The notes under the pieces are model-generated. The model was given only the letters and a program-made list of their open reading frames with translations, did no database searches and was not told where the DNA came from. The translations under genes and the position numbers were made by a program. A DNA stretch of 64,000 bases from Acidovorax sp. GBBC 1281 (GTDB taxonomy: Bacteria > Pseudomonadota > Gammaproteobacteria > Burkholderiales > Burkholderiaceae_C). The DNA lies in contig NZ_CP097269.1 in NCBI RefSeq assembly GCF_028473645.1, forward strand, positions 690,001-754,000. The letters run 5' to 3'. The first letter of the stretch is position 1. Every line of letters starts with the position of its first letter. This document shows, piece after piece, positions 28,181-38,639 of this stretch.

Positions 28181-28996
28181 ATGCGCAAGACGAACAGGGG
28201 TATCGCCGTCGTGACGGGGGCGTCGTCGGGCATCGGGCTCGTGACCGCCCGGTCCCTGGTGCAGGCGGGCTACCAGGTCTTCGGCACCAGCCGCAAGGCA
28301 CCCGCCGATCCGCCGGCCGGCGTCACGATGCTGGCCTGCGATGTGACCGACGAGGCGTTGGTCCAGCGCCTCGTGGACGAGGTGGCCAGGCGGGCGGGGC
28401 GAATCGATCTGGTCGTCAACAACGCCGGCGTGGGCCTGCTGGGCGGGGCCGAGGAATCCTCGATCGGGCAGGCGCAGCGCCTGTTCGACGTCAACGTCTT
28501 CGGCGTCGCCCGCGTCGTCAACGCGGTGCTGCCGCTCATGCGGGCCCAAAAGAGCGGCCGCATCATCAACATGAGCTCGATCCTGGGGCTGATTCCGGCG
28601 CCCTTCAACGCCTTCTACGCATCGACCAAGCACGCGATCGAGGGCTACTCGGAATCCCTCGACCACGAAGTGCGCCGGTTCGGCATCCGCGTGGTTCTGG
28701 TGGAGCCCGGCGTGACGCGCACGGCGTTCGAGGAAAACCTGTCGCGCGCCGACCGCCCCCTCGCGGACTATGCCGATGATCGCGCCCGCAGCGAAGCGCT
28801 CATGCGCCAATGGGTGGAGGCGGGCGATGCGCCGCAGATCGTCGCCGACGCCGTCGTGAAGGCCGCCACGGCCACCCGGCCCAAGCTGCGCTATTCGGCC
28901 GGCAAGCAGTCCACCCAGGTCCGCTCGCTGCGCCGCTATCTGCCCGAGGGCCTGGTCGACAAGACGCTGCGCAAGTTCAACGGCTTGCCGGCCTGA
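28181..28996 (+). CDS. Short-chain dehydrogenase/reductase
   Basis: A 271-residue classical SDR. The NAD(P)-binding motif TGASSGIG is at residues 12-19, NNAG near 90, the catalytic Ser in NMSS near 134 and YASTK (Tyr/Lys) near 149. Arg39-type residues after strand 2 (GTSRK) favour NADP. The C-terminal region resembles membrane-associated SDRs acting on ketones or retinol-like compounds; the substrate is unknown. It stands alone with its own A/T-rich promoter. Confidence 0.9.
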   Translation: MRKTNRGIAVVTGASSGIGLVTARSLVQAGYQVFGTSRKAPADPPAGVTMLACDVTDEALVQRLVDEVARRAGRIDLVVNNAGVGLLGGAEESSIGQAQRLFDVNVFGVARVVNAVLPLMRAQKSGRIINMSSILGLIPAPFNAFYASTKHAIEGYSESLDHEVRRFGIRVVLVEPGVTRTAFEENLSRADRPLADYADDRARSEALMRQWVEAGDAPQIVADAVVKAATATRPKLRYSAGKQSTQVRSLRRYLPEGLVDKTLRKFNGLPA

Positions 28997-29164
28997 GCGC
29001 AGGGGGCGCGGGCGCTCTCCCTCGCATCCCCTTCCGGGTGCCGGCCAGGCCGCAGTGAGTGGGGGCTTCGCGGGCGTGGCGGGCTCGCCGTGGCAGGCCG
29101 CCGGCGGGTCGGAATGGCGCCGTTCGGGGCAGAATGGCGGCCCCGGCGCTTTCCTTGCCAGCCC

Positions 29165-30124
29165 ATGCCCTCCCGCCCCCTGTCTTCCGATCCGAGCGCC
29201 CCGGGCCGCACCGGTCCTGCCGCGCCCGCGCCCCGCACGCTGCTGTGGGGCTCGGTGGCCGTGGCGCTGGTCACCATCGTGCTCAAGACGCTGGCCTGGC
29301 ACCTCACCGGCTCGGTGGGGCTGCTGTCCGATGCGCTGGAGTCGTTCGTCAACCTGGCGGGCGCGGTGTTCGCGCTGGCCATGGTGACCGTGGCGCAGCG
29401 CCCGGCGGACGACGACCACCCCTACGGGCACCACAAGGCCGAGTATTTTTCTTCCGGGTTCGAGGGCATCCTGATCGTGGGGGCCTCCGCCGCCATCTTC
29501 TGGGCGGCGGCGCACCGGCTGTCCTCGCCGCAGCCGCTGGAGCAGGTCGGCTGGGGCCTGGCGCTGTCGGTGGTCAGCTCGGCGCTCAACGGCGGGCTGG
29601 CCTGGCTGATGTTCCGCTCCGCGCGCGTGCACCGGTCGGTGGCGCTGGAGGGCGATGCGCGCCACCTCGTCACCGATGTCTGGACCTCGGCGGGCGTGGT
29701 CGTCGGCATCGGCGCGGCGGGCGCGACCGGCTGGCTCTGGCTGGACCCGGTGGTGGCCATGGCCGTGGCGCTGAACATCCTGCGGGAAGGGGCGCACATG
29801 GTGTGGCGCGCCTCGCAAGGCCTGATGGACGCGGCCGTGGAGCCCGAGGCGCAGGCGGCCATCGACGCGGCGCTGCACGGTTTCTCGCAGGGTGCGCCGC
29901 AGGTGCGCTTCGACCACCTCATCACGCGCCAGGCCGGGCAGCGCCGCTTTGCCGGCCTGCACATGCACGTGCCCGCCGAGTGGAGCCTGGGGCGCGCCGC
30001 CCAGCTGCGCGGCGCCGTGGAGACCGCCCTGATGCGCGCCGTGCCCGGGCTGCGCGTGACCATCGAGCTGCTGCCCGTCGGGGTGGAGGCATTTCTGGAA
30101 GAACCGAAGGATTCCCCACCATGA
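29165..30124 (+). CDS. Cation diffusion facilitator (CDF) metal exporter
   Basis: A 319-residue inner-membrane antiporter. Six transmembrane segments lie within residues 20-215, with the metal-site motif LLSDALES near 58 and [14 protein letters not shown] near 100 (second site residues in a later [12 protein letters not shown]). A cytoplasmic C-terminal domain occupies about 220-310. The family exports zinc, iron, cobalt or manganese; the HxxxD-type site leaves the metal open. Its stop overlaps the dtd start (ATGA), so both are co-translated. Confidence 0.92.
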   Translation: MPSRPLSSDPSAPGRTGPAAPAPRTLLWGSVAVALVTIVLKTLAWHLTGSVGLLSDALESFVNLAGAVFALAMVTVAQRPADDDHPYGHHKAEYFSSGFEGILIVGASAAIFWAAAHRLSSPQPLEQVGWGLALSVVSSALNGGLAWLMFRSARVHRSVALEGDARHLVTDVWTSAGVVVGIGAAGATGWLWLDPVVAMAVALNILREGAHMVWRASQGLMDAAVEPEAQAAIDAALHGFSQGAPQVRFDHLITRQAGQRRFAGLHMHVPAEWSLGRAAQLRGAVETALMRAVPGLRVTIELLPVGVEAFLEEPKDSPP

Positions 30125-30585
30125 TGAGCGTGTTGCAGCGCGTGCGCGAAGCGCGCGTGGAAGTGGATGGCGAGGTGGTGGGCCGCATCGGCCCGGGCCT
30201 GCTGGTGCTGCTGTGCGCCGAGCGCGGCGACACCGATGCCGAGGCCTACCGGCTGCTGGCCAAGCTGCTCAAGCTGCGCGTGTTTACCGACGAGGCCGGC
30301 AAGATGAACCGCAGCGTGCAGGACGTGGGCGGCGGCCTGCTCGTCGTGAGCCAGTTCACGCTGGCCGCCGACACCTCCGGCGGCAACCGCCCGAGCTTCA
30401 CCCAGGCGGCGCCGCCGGACGAGGGACGGCGGCTGTACGACCTGTTCGTGGCCCGGGCGCGGGCGCTGCACCCGGTGGTGGAGACCGGGCGCTTCGCGGC
30501 CGACATGCAGGTGCACCTGGTCAACGACGGGCCGGTCACCATTCCGCTGCGCATGGCGCCGGCGGATGGTTTGCTATCGAAATAA
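30121..30585 (+). CDS. dtd: D-aminoacyl-tRNA deacylase
   Basis: A 154-residue homodimeric proofreading enzyme that removes D-amino acids and glycine mischarged on tRNA. Its motifs [17 protein letters not shown] and the cross-subunit Gly-Pro pair (NDGPVTIPL) are intact. The last codons (TTGCTATCGAAA TAA) come from the interspersed repeat that begins at 30569, so the repeat supplies its stop codon. It overlaps the CDF gene by ATGA. Confidence 0.95.
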   Translation: MMSVLQRVREARVEVDGEVVGRIGPGLLVLLCAERGDTDAEAYRLLAKLLKLRVFTDEAGKMNRSVQDVGGGLLVVSQFTLAADTSGGNRPSFTQAAPPDEGRRLYDLFVARARALHPVVETGRFAADMQVHLVNDGPVTIPLRMAPADGLLSK

Positions 30586-30629
30586 TAGCTAAACAGGCAA
30601 TCAATACCCCGGCATGGGGCTGTTTGGAG
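30569..30629 (+). repeat. AT-rich interspersed repeat, copy 2 (dtd 3' end)
   Basis: TTTGCTATCGAAATAATAGC begins inside the last codons of dtd. It contains the same GCTAT...ATAGC stem as the copy after fruB, followed by a more diverged tail with a small CCCCGGCATGGGG hairpin. Confidence 0.55.
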
Positions 30630-30682
30630 ACCCCATCCGGCCTTTCAGCGGTGGGGAAGGCGCAGCCCGCGCCGTGGTCGGC

Positions 30683-31141
30683 TCAGCCCGCGTACGGGTC
30701 GTCGAAGCCCAGTTCCTGCAGGATGGCCGTCTCGTAGGCCTCCATCTCGTCGGCGTCCTCGGCGCTGGTTTCATGGTCCCAGCCCTGGGCGTGCAGCGTG
30801 CCGTGCACCAGCAGGTGGGCGTAGTGCGCGCGCAGGTCGCGGTTCTGCTCGCGCGCCTCGCGCGCCACCACGGGCGCGCACAGCACGAGGTCGGCCATCA
30901 CCAGGGGCTCCTGCGCGTAGTCGAAGGTGAGCACGTTGGTGGCGTAGTCCTTGCGGCGGTACTCGCGGTTGAGGGCCTGGCCTTCTTCGGCATCGACGAT
31001 GCGCACGGTGATCTCGGCGTCGCTGGACAGCGCGTGGCGGATGAAGCGCGCCGCGGCATGGCGGGGCAGGGCGGCGCGGTGTTCCTGCACCCCGGGAAAG
31101 CGCGCGAACTGCAGCGACAGGGTCAGATGGTTCAGGGTCAT
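30683..31141 (-). CDS. ybeY: Endoribonuclease YbeY
   Basis: A 152-residue zinc-dependent RNase for 16S rRNA 3' maturation and ribosome quality control. The zinc motif [15 protein letters not shown] (about 112-126) matches HGxLHLxGxDH. The ATG at 31141 is chosen; the in-frame ATG at 31165 lies inside the interspersed repeat. It follows phoH on the same strand, the usual phoH-ybeY order. Confidence 0.94.
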   Translation of the reverse strand: MTLNHLTLSLQFARFPGVQEHRAALPRHAAARFIRHALSSDAEITVRIVDAEEGQALNREYRRKDYATNVLTFDYAQEPLVMADLVLCAPVVAREAREQNRDLRAHYAHLLVHGTLHAQGWDHETSAEDADEMEAYETAILQELGFDDPYAG

Positions 31142-31191
31142 TTGGGCCTCTGGCGCATGTTCCACTAGGGCATTTTGCTATTAATTCAGGA
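31141..31191 (-). repeat. AT-rich interspersed repeat, copy 3 (phoH-ybeY)
   Basis: GGGCCTCTGGCGCATGTTCC ACTAGGGC then TTTGCTATTAATTCAGGAG. The first 30 bases match the dapF copy at 60231-60282 almost base for base. It provides the last bases and stop codon of phoH and fills the space before ybeY. Confidence 0.75.
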
Positions 31192-32145
31192 GTTTCCTGC
31201 GCGGCTGCCCGCCGTGCGCTGGGCATCGTAGGCGTCCACGATGCGGGCGATGAGCGGGTGGCGCACCACGTCGGCGGTGGTGAACCGGGTGATCGCGATG
31301 CCCTTGACGCGCTTGAGCACCCGCTCGGCGTCGATCAGGCCGCTCATCGCGCCCTTGGGCAGGTCGATCTGGCTCACGTCGCCCGTCACCACCGCGCGGG
31401 CGCCGAAGCCGATGCGGGTGAGGAACATCTTCATCTGCTCGGGCGTGGTGTTCTGGGCCTCGTCCAGGATGATGAAGGCGTTGTTCAGCGTGCGCCCGCG
31501 CATGAAGGCCAGCGGCGCGATCTCCAGCGCGTTGCGCTCGAAGGCCTTCTGCACCTTCTCGTAGCCCATGAGGTCGTAGAGCGCGTCGTACAGCGGGCGC
31601 AGGTACGGATCCACCTTCTGCGTGAGGTCGCCGGGCAGGAAGCCCAGGCGCTCGCCGGCCTCGACCGCCGGGCGCGTCAGCACGATGCGCTGCACCGCGT
31701 TGCGCTCCAGGGCGTCCACCGCGCAGGCGACGGCCAGGTAGGTCTTGCCGGTGCCGGCCGGACCGATGCCGAAGGTGATGTCGTGGCTGGCGATGTTGTC
31801 CAGGTAGTTGATCTGCGTGGGGGTGCGCGCGCGCAGGTCGGCGCGGCGGGTGTTGAGCGTCACCGCGCCGTCACCGGGCGCCTCCAGCATGGCGCTGTCG
31901 CCGGCCAGCATGAGCTGCAGGTGCTCTTCGGCGATGGGCCGCTCGGCCATTTCGTACAGCGCCTGGAGCAGCTCCATCGCCTGGGTGGCCTTGGCCTTCG
32001 GCCCATCCACCTTGAACTGCTCGTGCCGGTGCGCGATGCTGACCGACAGCGCCGTCTCGATGGTGCGCAGGTTCGCATCGGCCGGGCCGCACAGGTGCGA
32101 CAGCCGGTTGTTGTTGTGGGGGGTGAAGGTGTGTCGCAGGATCAC
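31186..32145 (-). CDS. phoH: PhoH-family ATPase
   Basis: A 319-residue PhoH-like protein: an N-terminal KH-like region (about 1-100) and a P-loop ATPase domain with Walker [12 protein letters not shown] near residue 127, [16 protein letters not shown] and Walker [14 protein letters not shown] at 32145 opens the conserved [16 protein letters not shown] start. PhoH with YbeY functions in RNA metabolism. Its stop codon (AAC TCC TGA) is inside the interspersed repeat. Confidence 0.92.
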   Translation of the reverse strand: MILRHTFTPHNNNRLSHLCGPADANLRTIETALSVSIAHRHEQFKVDGPKAKATQAMELLQALYEMAERPIAEEHLQLMLAGDSAMLEAPGDGAVTLNTRRADLRARTPTQINYLDNIASHDITFGIGPAGTGKTYLAVACAVDALERNAVQRIVLTRPAVEAGERLGFLPGDLTQKVDPYLRPLYDALYDLMGYEKVQKAFERNALEIAPLAFMRGRTLNNAFIILDEAQNTTPEQMKMFLTRIGFGARAVVTGDVSQIDLPKGAMSGLIDAERVLKRVKGIAITRFTTADVVRHPLIARIVDAYDAQRTAGSRAGNS

Positions 32146-32193
32146 GCGGATAATTCCGGTTGGATGGCCGCAACGGTGCGGCGAAGGACATCA

Positions 32194-32766
32194 ATGATAG
32201 GCAAACTCACCGGCACGCTGCTGGAAAAGAACCCGCCAGAAGTGCTGCTGGACTGCCACGGCGTCGGCTACGAGGTGCAGGTGCCCATGAGCACCTTCTA
32301 CAACCTGCCGCCCGTGGGGGAGCGCGTGGCCCTGCTCACCCAGTTCATTGTGCGCGAGGACGCGCAACTGCTCTACGGCTTTGCCACGGCGCCGGAGCGC
32401 CAGGCGTTCCGCGAACTCATCAAGATCTCCGGGGTGGGCCCGCGCACCGCGCTGTCCATCCTGAGCGGCATGGGCGTGTCCGACCTGGCGCAGGCCGTGT
32501 CCCTGCAGGAGGCGGGGCGCCTGGTGAAGGTGCCCGGCATCGGCAAGAAGACCGCCGAGCGCCTGCTGCTGGAGCTCAAGGGCAAGCTGGGGGCCGACAT
32601 CGGCGCCCATGCGCACGCCACGAGCGACGCGCAGGCCGACATCCTGCAGGCCCTGCTGGCGCTGGGCTACAACGACAAGGAAGCCGCCGCCGCGCTGAAG
32701 GCGCTGCCCCAGGACGTGGGGGTGAGCGACGGGATCAAGCTGGCGCTCAAGGCGCTGGCCAAATAA
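32194..32766 (+). CDS. ruvA: Holliday junction helicase subunit RuvA
   Basis: A 190-residue junction-recognition protein that tetramerises and loads RuvB. The N-terminal OB fold ([18 protein letters not shown]), the two helix-hairpin-helix motifs ([10 protein letters not shown] and [12 protein letters not shown]) and the C-terminal RuvB-binding three-helix domain are complete. It is divergent from phoH. ruvB is not the next gene: two secreted protease genes intervene (32880-36539). Confidence 0.96.
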   Translation: MIGKLTGTLLEKNPPEVLLDCHGVGYEVQVPMSTFYNLPPVGERVALLTQFIVREDAQLLYGFATAPERQAFRELIKISGVGPRTALSILSGMGVSDLAQAVSLQEAGRLVKVPGIGKKTAERLLLELKGKLGADIGAHAHATSDAQADILQALLALGYNDKEAAAALKALPQDVGVSDGIKLALKALAK

Positions 32767-32879
32767 ATCAAAACAACGAGTCAGCAGGGAAGTGAAGCGA
32801 AACGGGGGGCACTGTGGACGCGCCGGCAGGCGGCGCGGCGCGGGTCCCGGTGGGTCAATCAACAGGGAGTCGACGGAAG

Positions 32880-34472
32880 ATGGCACGAGGTAAATCAAAA
32901 GGGAAATGGATGGCGCGCACTGCTGCGCTGGCCGTGGTGGTTTCGCTGGTGGCCGGGTGCGGCGGCGGAAGTGAAACCGTTCTGGCGGGCGGCGCGACGC
33001 AGTCCGAGGTGCTTCAGGTCGGATCGGCGGTGCAGCCGGCCGACACCGATGCAGGGGTTTCCAGCACCAAGCAGCGGGCAGCCGGCCCGCAGGTGGAGGC
33101 GGCCCGCGTGGCCCTGCCCGCCTTCGTGCGCCCAAAGTCGTCGCAACTCCGGCGCGACGGCGCCCGCTGGGTGGGCGAGGCCCGCACCGTCGAAGCCACG
33201 GCCACGGCGGACAACCTGCAGCGGCTGCTGCAATGGGTCCCATTGGCCAACGGCGGCATGAAATCGGCCGTGAGCTTTACCTCCGAAGACGCGCAGGGCC
33301 TGCGCCTGGGGGTGCGGGTGAGGCAGATTCCCGACGAGGCCGTGGTGCGGGTCTATCGCCAGGACCGGCCTGCTGCCGTGTACGAAACCACCGGCCAGGC
33401 CATTCGCCAGACCATCGAGCGCAATATCGCGGCGGGCGACGCATCGGACAACGCACGCACGTGGTGGACCCCGAACTCCGGCGCGAACGAGGCCACGCTG
33501 GAGATCGAGCTGCCCGCTGGCGTGCCGGCCTCCGCGCTGGAGGTGGCCGTGCCGGCGCTGGCGCATCTTTTCGAAAACCTGTCCCTGCCGCAGGAAGGCG
33601 CCCAGACAACCAAGGCAGTCGGTGATGCCATCGCCTGCAACCTGGATGCCAGCTGCTTCGACGAATACGCTGCCCAGCGCGACGCCGTGGCGCGGATGCT
33701 GTTCGTGGACAAGGGCAAGGCCTATGTGTGCACCGGCACCCTGATCAACGACCGCGACGCCACGCGCACGCCGTATTTTCTGAGCGCCAACCATTGCATT
33801 GCCTCGCAGACCGTGGCGTCCACCTTGCAGACGGACTGGTTCTTCCACTCCGCGGCCTGCAACAGCGCCACGCTGTCGTCCCGCTCCACCGCGCGCACGG
33901 GCGGCGCTACGCTGCTGTATGCCAGCGCCGATACCGACACCGCCCTGCTGCGGCTGAACGAGGCGCCGCCCCCGGGTGCCGTGTTCGCCGCCTGGGACGC
34001 CAGCCCGCAAGCCGAATCGACGGCCGTGGTCGGCATCCACCATCCCCGGGGCGACCTGCAGAAGATCAGCACCGGCAGCATCATGGGCACGCTGGCCTGC
34101 ACCAACGACACGGACGGCTCCATGCTGTGCGACTCCTCCACGGACGCCTCGGCCGGCTACTACGACGTCGGGTTCGACCGCGGCACGGTGGAGGACGGCA
34201 GCAGCGGATCGGCCATCTTCCATGGCGGCCGCGTGATCGGGACGCTGTACGGGTTCGCCTCCAGCGCCCAATGCTCGGTCGACGACGTGCGGGTGTACGG
34301 CCGCTTCGATCTGGCCTACCAGAAGGCGCTCAAGCAGTGGCTGTCGCCCCCGGTGAGCGTGCCGGTGGCCTGGCGGCATCCCGCCCGCGGATTCGGGGCA
34401 TCGCACGGGCCGGCGGGCCACTCCGGCGATGGCCCCGCACCGTTCTGGCGAGAGCGGCTGGCCGCGCGGTAG
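32880..34472 (+). CDS. Secreted trypsin-like serine protease (lysyl endopeptidase-like), short paralogue
   Basis: A 530-residue lipoprotein-type precursor (hydrophobic segment to VAGC near residue 27). After a propeptide-like domain of about 230 residues comes an S1-family protease domain with His305 (SANHC), Asp353 (DTDTALLRL) and Ser442 (GSSGSAIF), with several cysteine pairs, as in Achromobacter-type lysyl endopeptidases. It is a tandem paralogue of the next gene, aligning through most of the length, but lacks the C-terminal repeats. A proline/glycine-rich tail follows the protease domain. Both genes sit between ruvA and ruvB. Confidence 0.87.
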   Translation: MARGKSKGKWMARTAALAVVVSLVAGCGGGSETVLAGGATQSEVLQVGSAVQPADTDAGVSSTKQRAAGPQVEAARVALPAFVRPKSSQLRRDGARWVGEARTVEATATADNLQRLLQWVPLANGGMKSAVSFTSEDAQGLRLGVRVRQIPDEAVVRVYRQDRPAAVYETTGQAIRQTIERNIAAGDASDNARTWWTPNSGANEATLEIELPAGVPASALEVAVPALAHLFENLSLPQEGAQTTKAVGDAIACNLDASCFDEYAAQRDAVARMLFVDKGKAYVCTGTLINDRDATRTPYFLSANHCIASQTVASTLQTDWFFHSAACNSATLSSRSTARTGGATLLYASADTDTALLRLNEAPPPGAVFAAWDASPQAESTAVVGIHHPRGDLQKISTGSIMGTLACTNDTDGSMLCDSSTDASAGYYDVGFDRGTVEDGSSGSAIFHGGRVIGTLYGFASSAQCSVDDVRVYGRFDLAYQKALKQWLSPPVSVPVAWRHPARGFGASHGPAGHSGDGPAPFWRERLAAR

Positions 34473-34613
34473 TGGGCCGGGGAGCGCAACGGGGCCATGA
34501 CGCGATGCCGCAACGCGGCGATGAAATCACCTGCCGGCAGCCACGGGGCTGTGGCACATTTTGCAATCCGGGGCGGCATGGGACCGCCCCGAACCGATGA
34601 CAGGAGTTGTTCC

Positions 34614-36539
34614 ATGCAGCTGGTAATGAGGCGAATTCGATCTTTGGCGGTTCTGGCGGTGGCCTCGGTGCTGGCTGCCTGCGGTGGCGGCAACGGCGGC
34701 GAGGCGGTGCAGTCCGCGGCCGCGCCGCAGGCCAGGGCACTGGTCTACAGCGTGGAGTCGCGCGAGCAGCCGGCTTCCGCCGTGCAGGACGTGGCGCGGG
34801 TCAAGGACCGCGCGGTCGGCGCGGCCATCGCACCCGCCCGCATCGCCCTCGGGCCGTTGGACCAGTCCAAGGAAGGGGCGGTCAGCGGCTTCGGCCCGCG
34901 CCAGGTCGGTAGCCCCCGCAGCATTGCCCAGACGGCCACGGCCAGCGCCACCTCGCAGCAGCTGCAGTGGACACCCACCGCCAGCGGCGGCCAGGTCGCC
35001 GCGCTCAGTTTCTCGGCCGACGGCGCGCACGGGCTGCGCCTGGGCGTGCTGGTGCGCCAGCTGCCCGGCAGCGCCGTGCTGCGCGTGTACAGCCAGGCCC
35101 GGCCCTCGGCGGTGTTCGAGATCGCCGGCCAGGAAGTGCTGCAGATCATCGAGCGCAATCAGGCGGCGGGCGATACCTCCGACGCCGGCCGCACCTGGTG
35201 GACGCCCGACACGGGCGGCGACGAGGCCACGCTGGAGATCGAGTTGCCATCCGGCACGCCCGCGAGCGCGATCGACCTGTCGGTGCCGCGCCTGTCGCAC
35301 ATCTACGACAACCTGTCGCTGCCCACGGCCGAAGAGCTGGAGCAGCAGACCAAGATCAACGAATCCGACGCCTGCAACCTCGATTCGACCTGCTATGACG
35401 ATTACGCCGCCCAGCGCAACGCCGTGGCGCGGATGCTGTTCGTGTACCCCGACGGCAAGACGTACGTGTGCTCGGGCACGCTGCTGAACGACCGCGACGG
35501 CACCGGCACGCCCTACTTCATCTCGGCCAACCACTGCATTTCCACGCAGACAGTGGCGTCCACCCTGCGCACCGACTGGTTCTACCGCTCCCCCAGCTGC
35601 AACAGCCGCACGCTGTCGTCCGCCACCACGGCGCGCACCGGCGGCGCCACACTGCTGTACGCGACGGACAGCAGCGATACGTCGTTCCTGCGCCTAAACG
35701 AGGCCCCGCCCGCCGGCGCCGTGTTCGCCGCATGGAACGCCAATCCCCAGGGGCTGGGCGGCGCCGTCGTCGGCATCCACCACCCGAAGGGCGACCTGCA
35801 GAAGATCAGCTTCGGCAACCTGGCATCCCTCACCGCGTGCTCGTCCATCAGCGACACCAACTTCACGTGCAGCGGCACCAGCGGCAACTTCTACCGGGTG
35901 ACGTGGAGCCAAGGCACGACCGAGGGCGGCAGCAGCGGCTCGGGCATCTTCTCCGGCGGCGCGCTGATCGGCACGCTCTACGGCGGCAGCGCCGTGTGCA
36001 CCAACAAGGCCTCGTCGGACTACTACGGCCGCTTCGACGTGGCGTACAACGCGTCCATCAAGAACTGGCTGTCGCCGGCCACCAGCGCCAGCGGCCGCAC
36101 CGCCGTGTACCGCTTCTTCAACAGCAGCACGGGCGCGCACTTCTTCACGGCGAGCGCGGGTGAGCGCGACTTCGTGATCAACACCTACCCGGCCTTCGCC
36201 TACGAAGGCGTGGCCTTCTACGCCTACGGCGGCGCCACCGCCGGCCAGAGCGCCGTGTACCGATTCTTCAACAAGAGCAACGGCGCGCACTTCTACACCA
36301 TCGATGCGGGCGAACGCGACTTCGTGCGCGCCACCTACCCGTCGTTCGAGTACGAGGGCCCGATCTGGTATGCCCAGACCGGCGCCGGCAACGGCTCGAC
36401 CGCGATGTACCGTTTCTTCAACAAGAGCAACGGCACGCACTTCTACACCATCAGCCAGGGAGAGCGCGACTTCGTGCAGGCCACCTATCCGGTGTACCAG
36501 TACGAAGGCCCCGTGTACTACGCCTGGACTTCCAATTGA
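34614..36539 (+). CDS. Secreted trypsin-like serine protease with three DUF5648-type repeats
   Basis: A 641-residue lipoprotein (lipobox LAAC near residue 23). The propeptide and S1 protease domain mirror the upstream gene: His307 (SANHC), Asp355 (SSDTSFLRL) and Ser441 (GSSGSGIF). Three 45-50 residue repeats follow (about 497-546, 547-596, 597-641), each with YRFFN...GAHFYT...GERDFV...TYP...YEG, matching DUF5648, a likely carbohydrate- or surface-binding module. The ATG at 34614 follows CAGGAG. Its gene ends ten bases before ruvB. Confidence 0.9.
   Translation: MQLVMRRIRSLAVLAVASVLAACGGGNGGEAVQSAAAPQARALVYSVESREQPASAVQDVARVKDRAVGAAIAPARIALGPLDQSKEGAVSGFGPRQVGSPRSIAQTATASATSQQLQWTPTASGGQVAALSFSADGAHGLRLGVLVRQLPGSAVLRVYSQARPSAVFEIAGQEVLQIIERNQAAGDTSDAGRTWWTPDTGGDEATLEIELPSGTPASAIDLSVPRLSHIYDNLSLPTAEELEQQTKINESDACNLDSTCYDDYAAQRNAVARMLFVYPDGKTYVCSGTLLNDRDGTGTPYFISANHCISTQTVASTLRTDWFYRSPSCNSRTLSSATTARTGGATLLYATDSSDTSFLRLNEAPPAGAVFAAWNANPQGLGGAVVGIHHPKGDLQKISFGNLASLTACSSISDTNFTCSGTSGNFYRVTWSQGTTEGGSSGSGIFSGGALIGTLYGGSAVCTNKASSDYYGRFDVAYNASIKNWLSPATSASGRTAVYRFFNSSTGAHFFTASAGERDFVINTYPAFAYEGVAFYAYGGATAGQSAVYRFFNKSNGAHFYTIDAGERDFVRATYPSFEYEGPIWYAQTGAGNGSTAMYRFFNKSNGTHFYTISQGERDFVQATYPVYQYEGPVYYAWTSN
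36102..36536 (+). repeat. Three tandem ~150-base coding repeats (DUF5648 units)
   Basis: Units start near 36102, 36252 and 36402. Each encodes about 50 residues beginning AVYRFF or AMYRFF; the second and third share the stretch FFNKSNG(A/T)HFYTI. The regular 150-base period suggests internal duplication and gives scope for length variation by recombination. Confidence 0.9.
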
Positions 36540-36549
36540 TCCGCAACGC

Positions 36550-37623
<1,074 letters not shown>

Positions 37624-37857
37624 CCCATCGCTCCCGAGCCCCTTGTTAAAACGCTCCTGCGGCTTCATCGCAGCAGCCAGATACGCGCGGGGGATCGGCG
37701 CGCGTTGCATTCTCGACGCCCCGTGAATTCTCGCTTGTCGCCCTGCGATTTCTGGTGTTTACTCCCTCTATCCGCCTTCGCTGCGAGATCGTCAAAAAGC
37801 ATCGCTGCCAGGTGCGGATATTGATCGACAAACCTTTTTTGGGAGAGGGAAACTCAC

Positions 37858-38490
37858 ATGGATCCGATTCTGGGCCAGATCATTCTTTGGGCCGTGCCAT
37901 GGGTTCCGCAGGGCTGGGCCCTGTGCGACGGCACACTGCTGTCAATCAATCAGAACCAGGCGCTCTACTCGCTGCTGGGCACCCGTTATGGCGGCGATGG
38001 CGTCAACACCTTCGGCTTGCCCGATCTGCGCAACCGGGTTCCGCTCGGTTCCCAGAACATGGTGACCATCGGTGGTACGAGCGGTGCCGCTACCGCGTCC
38101 ACCAACGCCATTGGCGCTGCGATCCTGTCGCTCGCCAACCTGCCGGCCCACACCCATGGGGTGACGGTGGCTGCGGGCGGAACGGCCTCGGTGTCCATTC
38201 CAGCCGACGACACCACGGGCGATAACAACGTTCCTGGGCCGACTTTGATCGCCGGGAAGGCGACGGCGGGCAACAACACCGCCAAGGTGTACAGCTCCAA
38301 GTCCTCCACCACGACGCTCAAGCCTTTCGATGCACCCTTGACCCTGCCTGCCATCACTACGCAAGCGGCCGGCAGCGTCACGCCTACGCCCGTGCAGATG
38401 AACGTGCCCGTCACGGTCAGCACGCTGCAGCCCGGCATCACGCTGAACTTCATCATTGCCGTGAACGGCATCTATCCGTCGCGTCCCTGA
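37858..38490 (+). CDS. Phage tail-collar domain protein (microcystin-dependent-protein type)
   Basis: A 210-residue protein with an N-terminal tail-collar domain (about 5-60): QIILWAVPWVPQGWALCDG and LYSLLGTRYGGDGVNTFGLPDLRNRVPLG in separated parts. The rest is Ala/Thr/Gly-rich and beta-like, ending in a conserved FIIAVNGIYPSRP. It belongs to the MdpB/phage-tail-fibre group whose free-standing members are of unclear role. No other phage gene is nearby. It has a strong GGGAGAGG ribosome-binding site and is followed by a terminator hairpin at 38570, so it is a separate transcription unit. Confidence 0.88.
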   Translation: MDPILGQIILWAVPWVPQGWALCDGTLLSINQNQALYSLLGTRYGGDGVNTFGLPDLRNRVPLGSQNMVTIGGTSGAATASTNAIGAAILSLANLPAHTHGVTVAAGGTASVSIPADDTTGDNNVPGPTLIAGKATAGNNTAKVYSSKSSTTTLKPFDAPLTLPAITTQAAGSVTPTPVQMNVPVTVSTLQPGITLNFIIAVNGIYPSRP

Positions 38491-38569
38491 CCGCGGATGG
38501 GCAGGCAGCCGCCTGCCTGCCGCCATGGCCACCCGGGCGCAGTAAGCGCTTCGGTGGCGATGGCCGACG

Positions 38570-38605
38570 AGGCCGGGGCAACCCGGCCTTTTTCTTTCTT
38601 TTTGC
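38570..38605 (+). terminator. Rho-independent terminator after the tail-collar gene
   Basis: AGGCCGGG (38570-38577) pairs with CCCGGCCT (38583-38590) around a five-base loop, followed by TTTTCTTTCTTTTT. It is the clearest intrinsic terminator in the window. The opposite strand also ends the aldolase operon nearby. Confidence 0.85.
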
Positions 38606-38639
38606 GGACCGCCGCACAGGCGTCCGCCGGTGCTTCAGG

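Noticed and set aside
34570..34590. GGGGCGG...CCGCCCC hairpin between the two proteases
   Set aside because: No T-run and it directly precedes the ribosome-binding site of the second gene, so terminator function is doubtful.
37858..38490. Prophage remnant
   Set aside because: Only one tail-collar gene is present, flanked by housekeeping genes; no integrase, terminase or attachment repeats seen.
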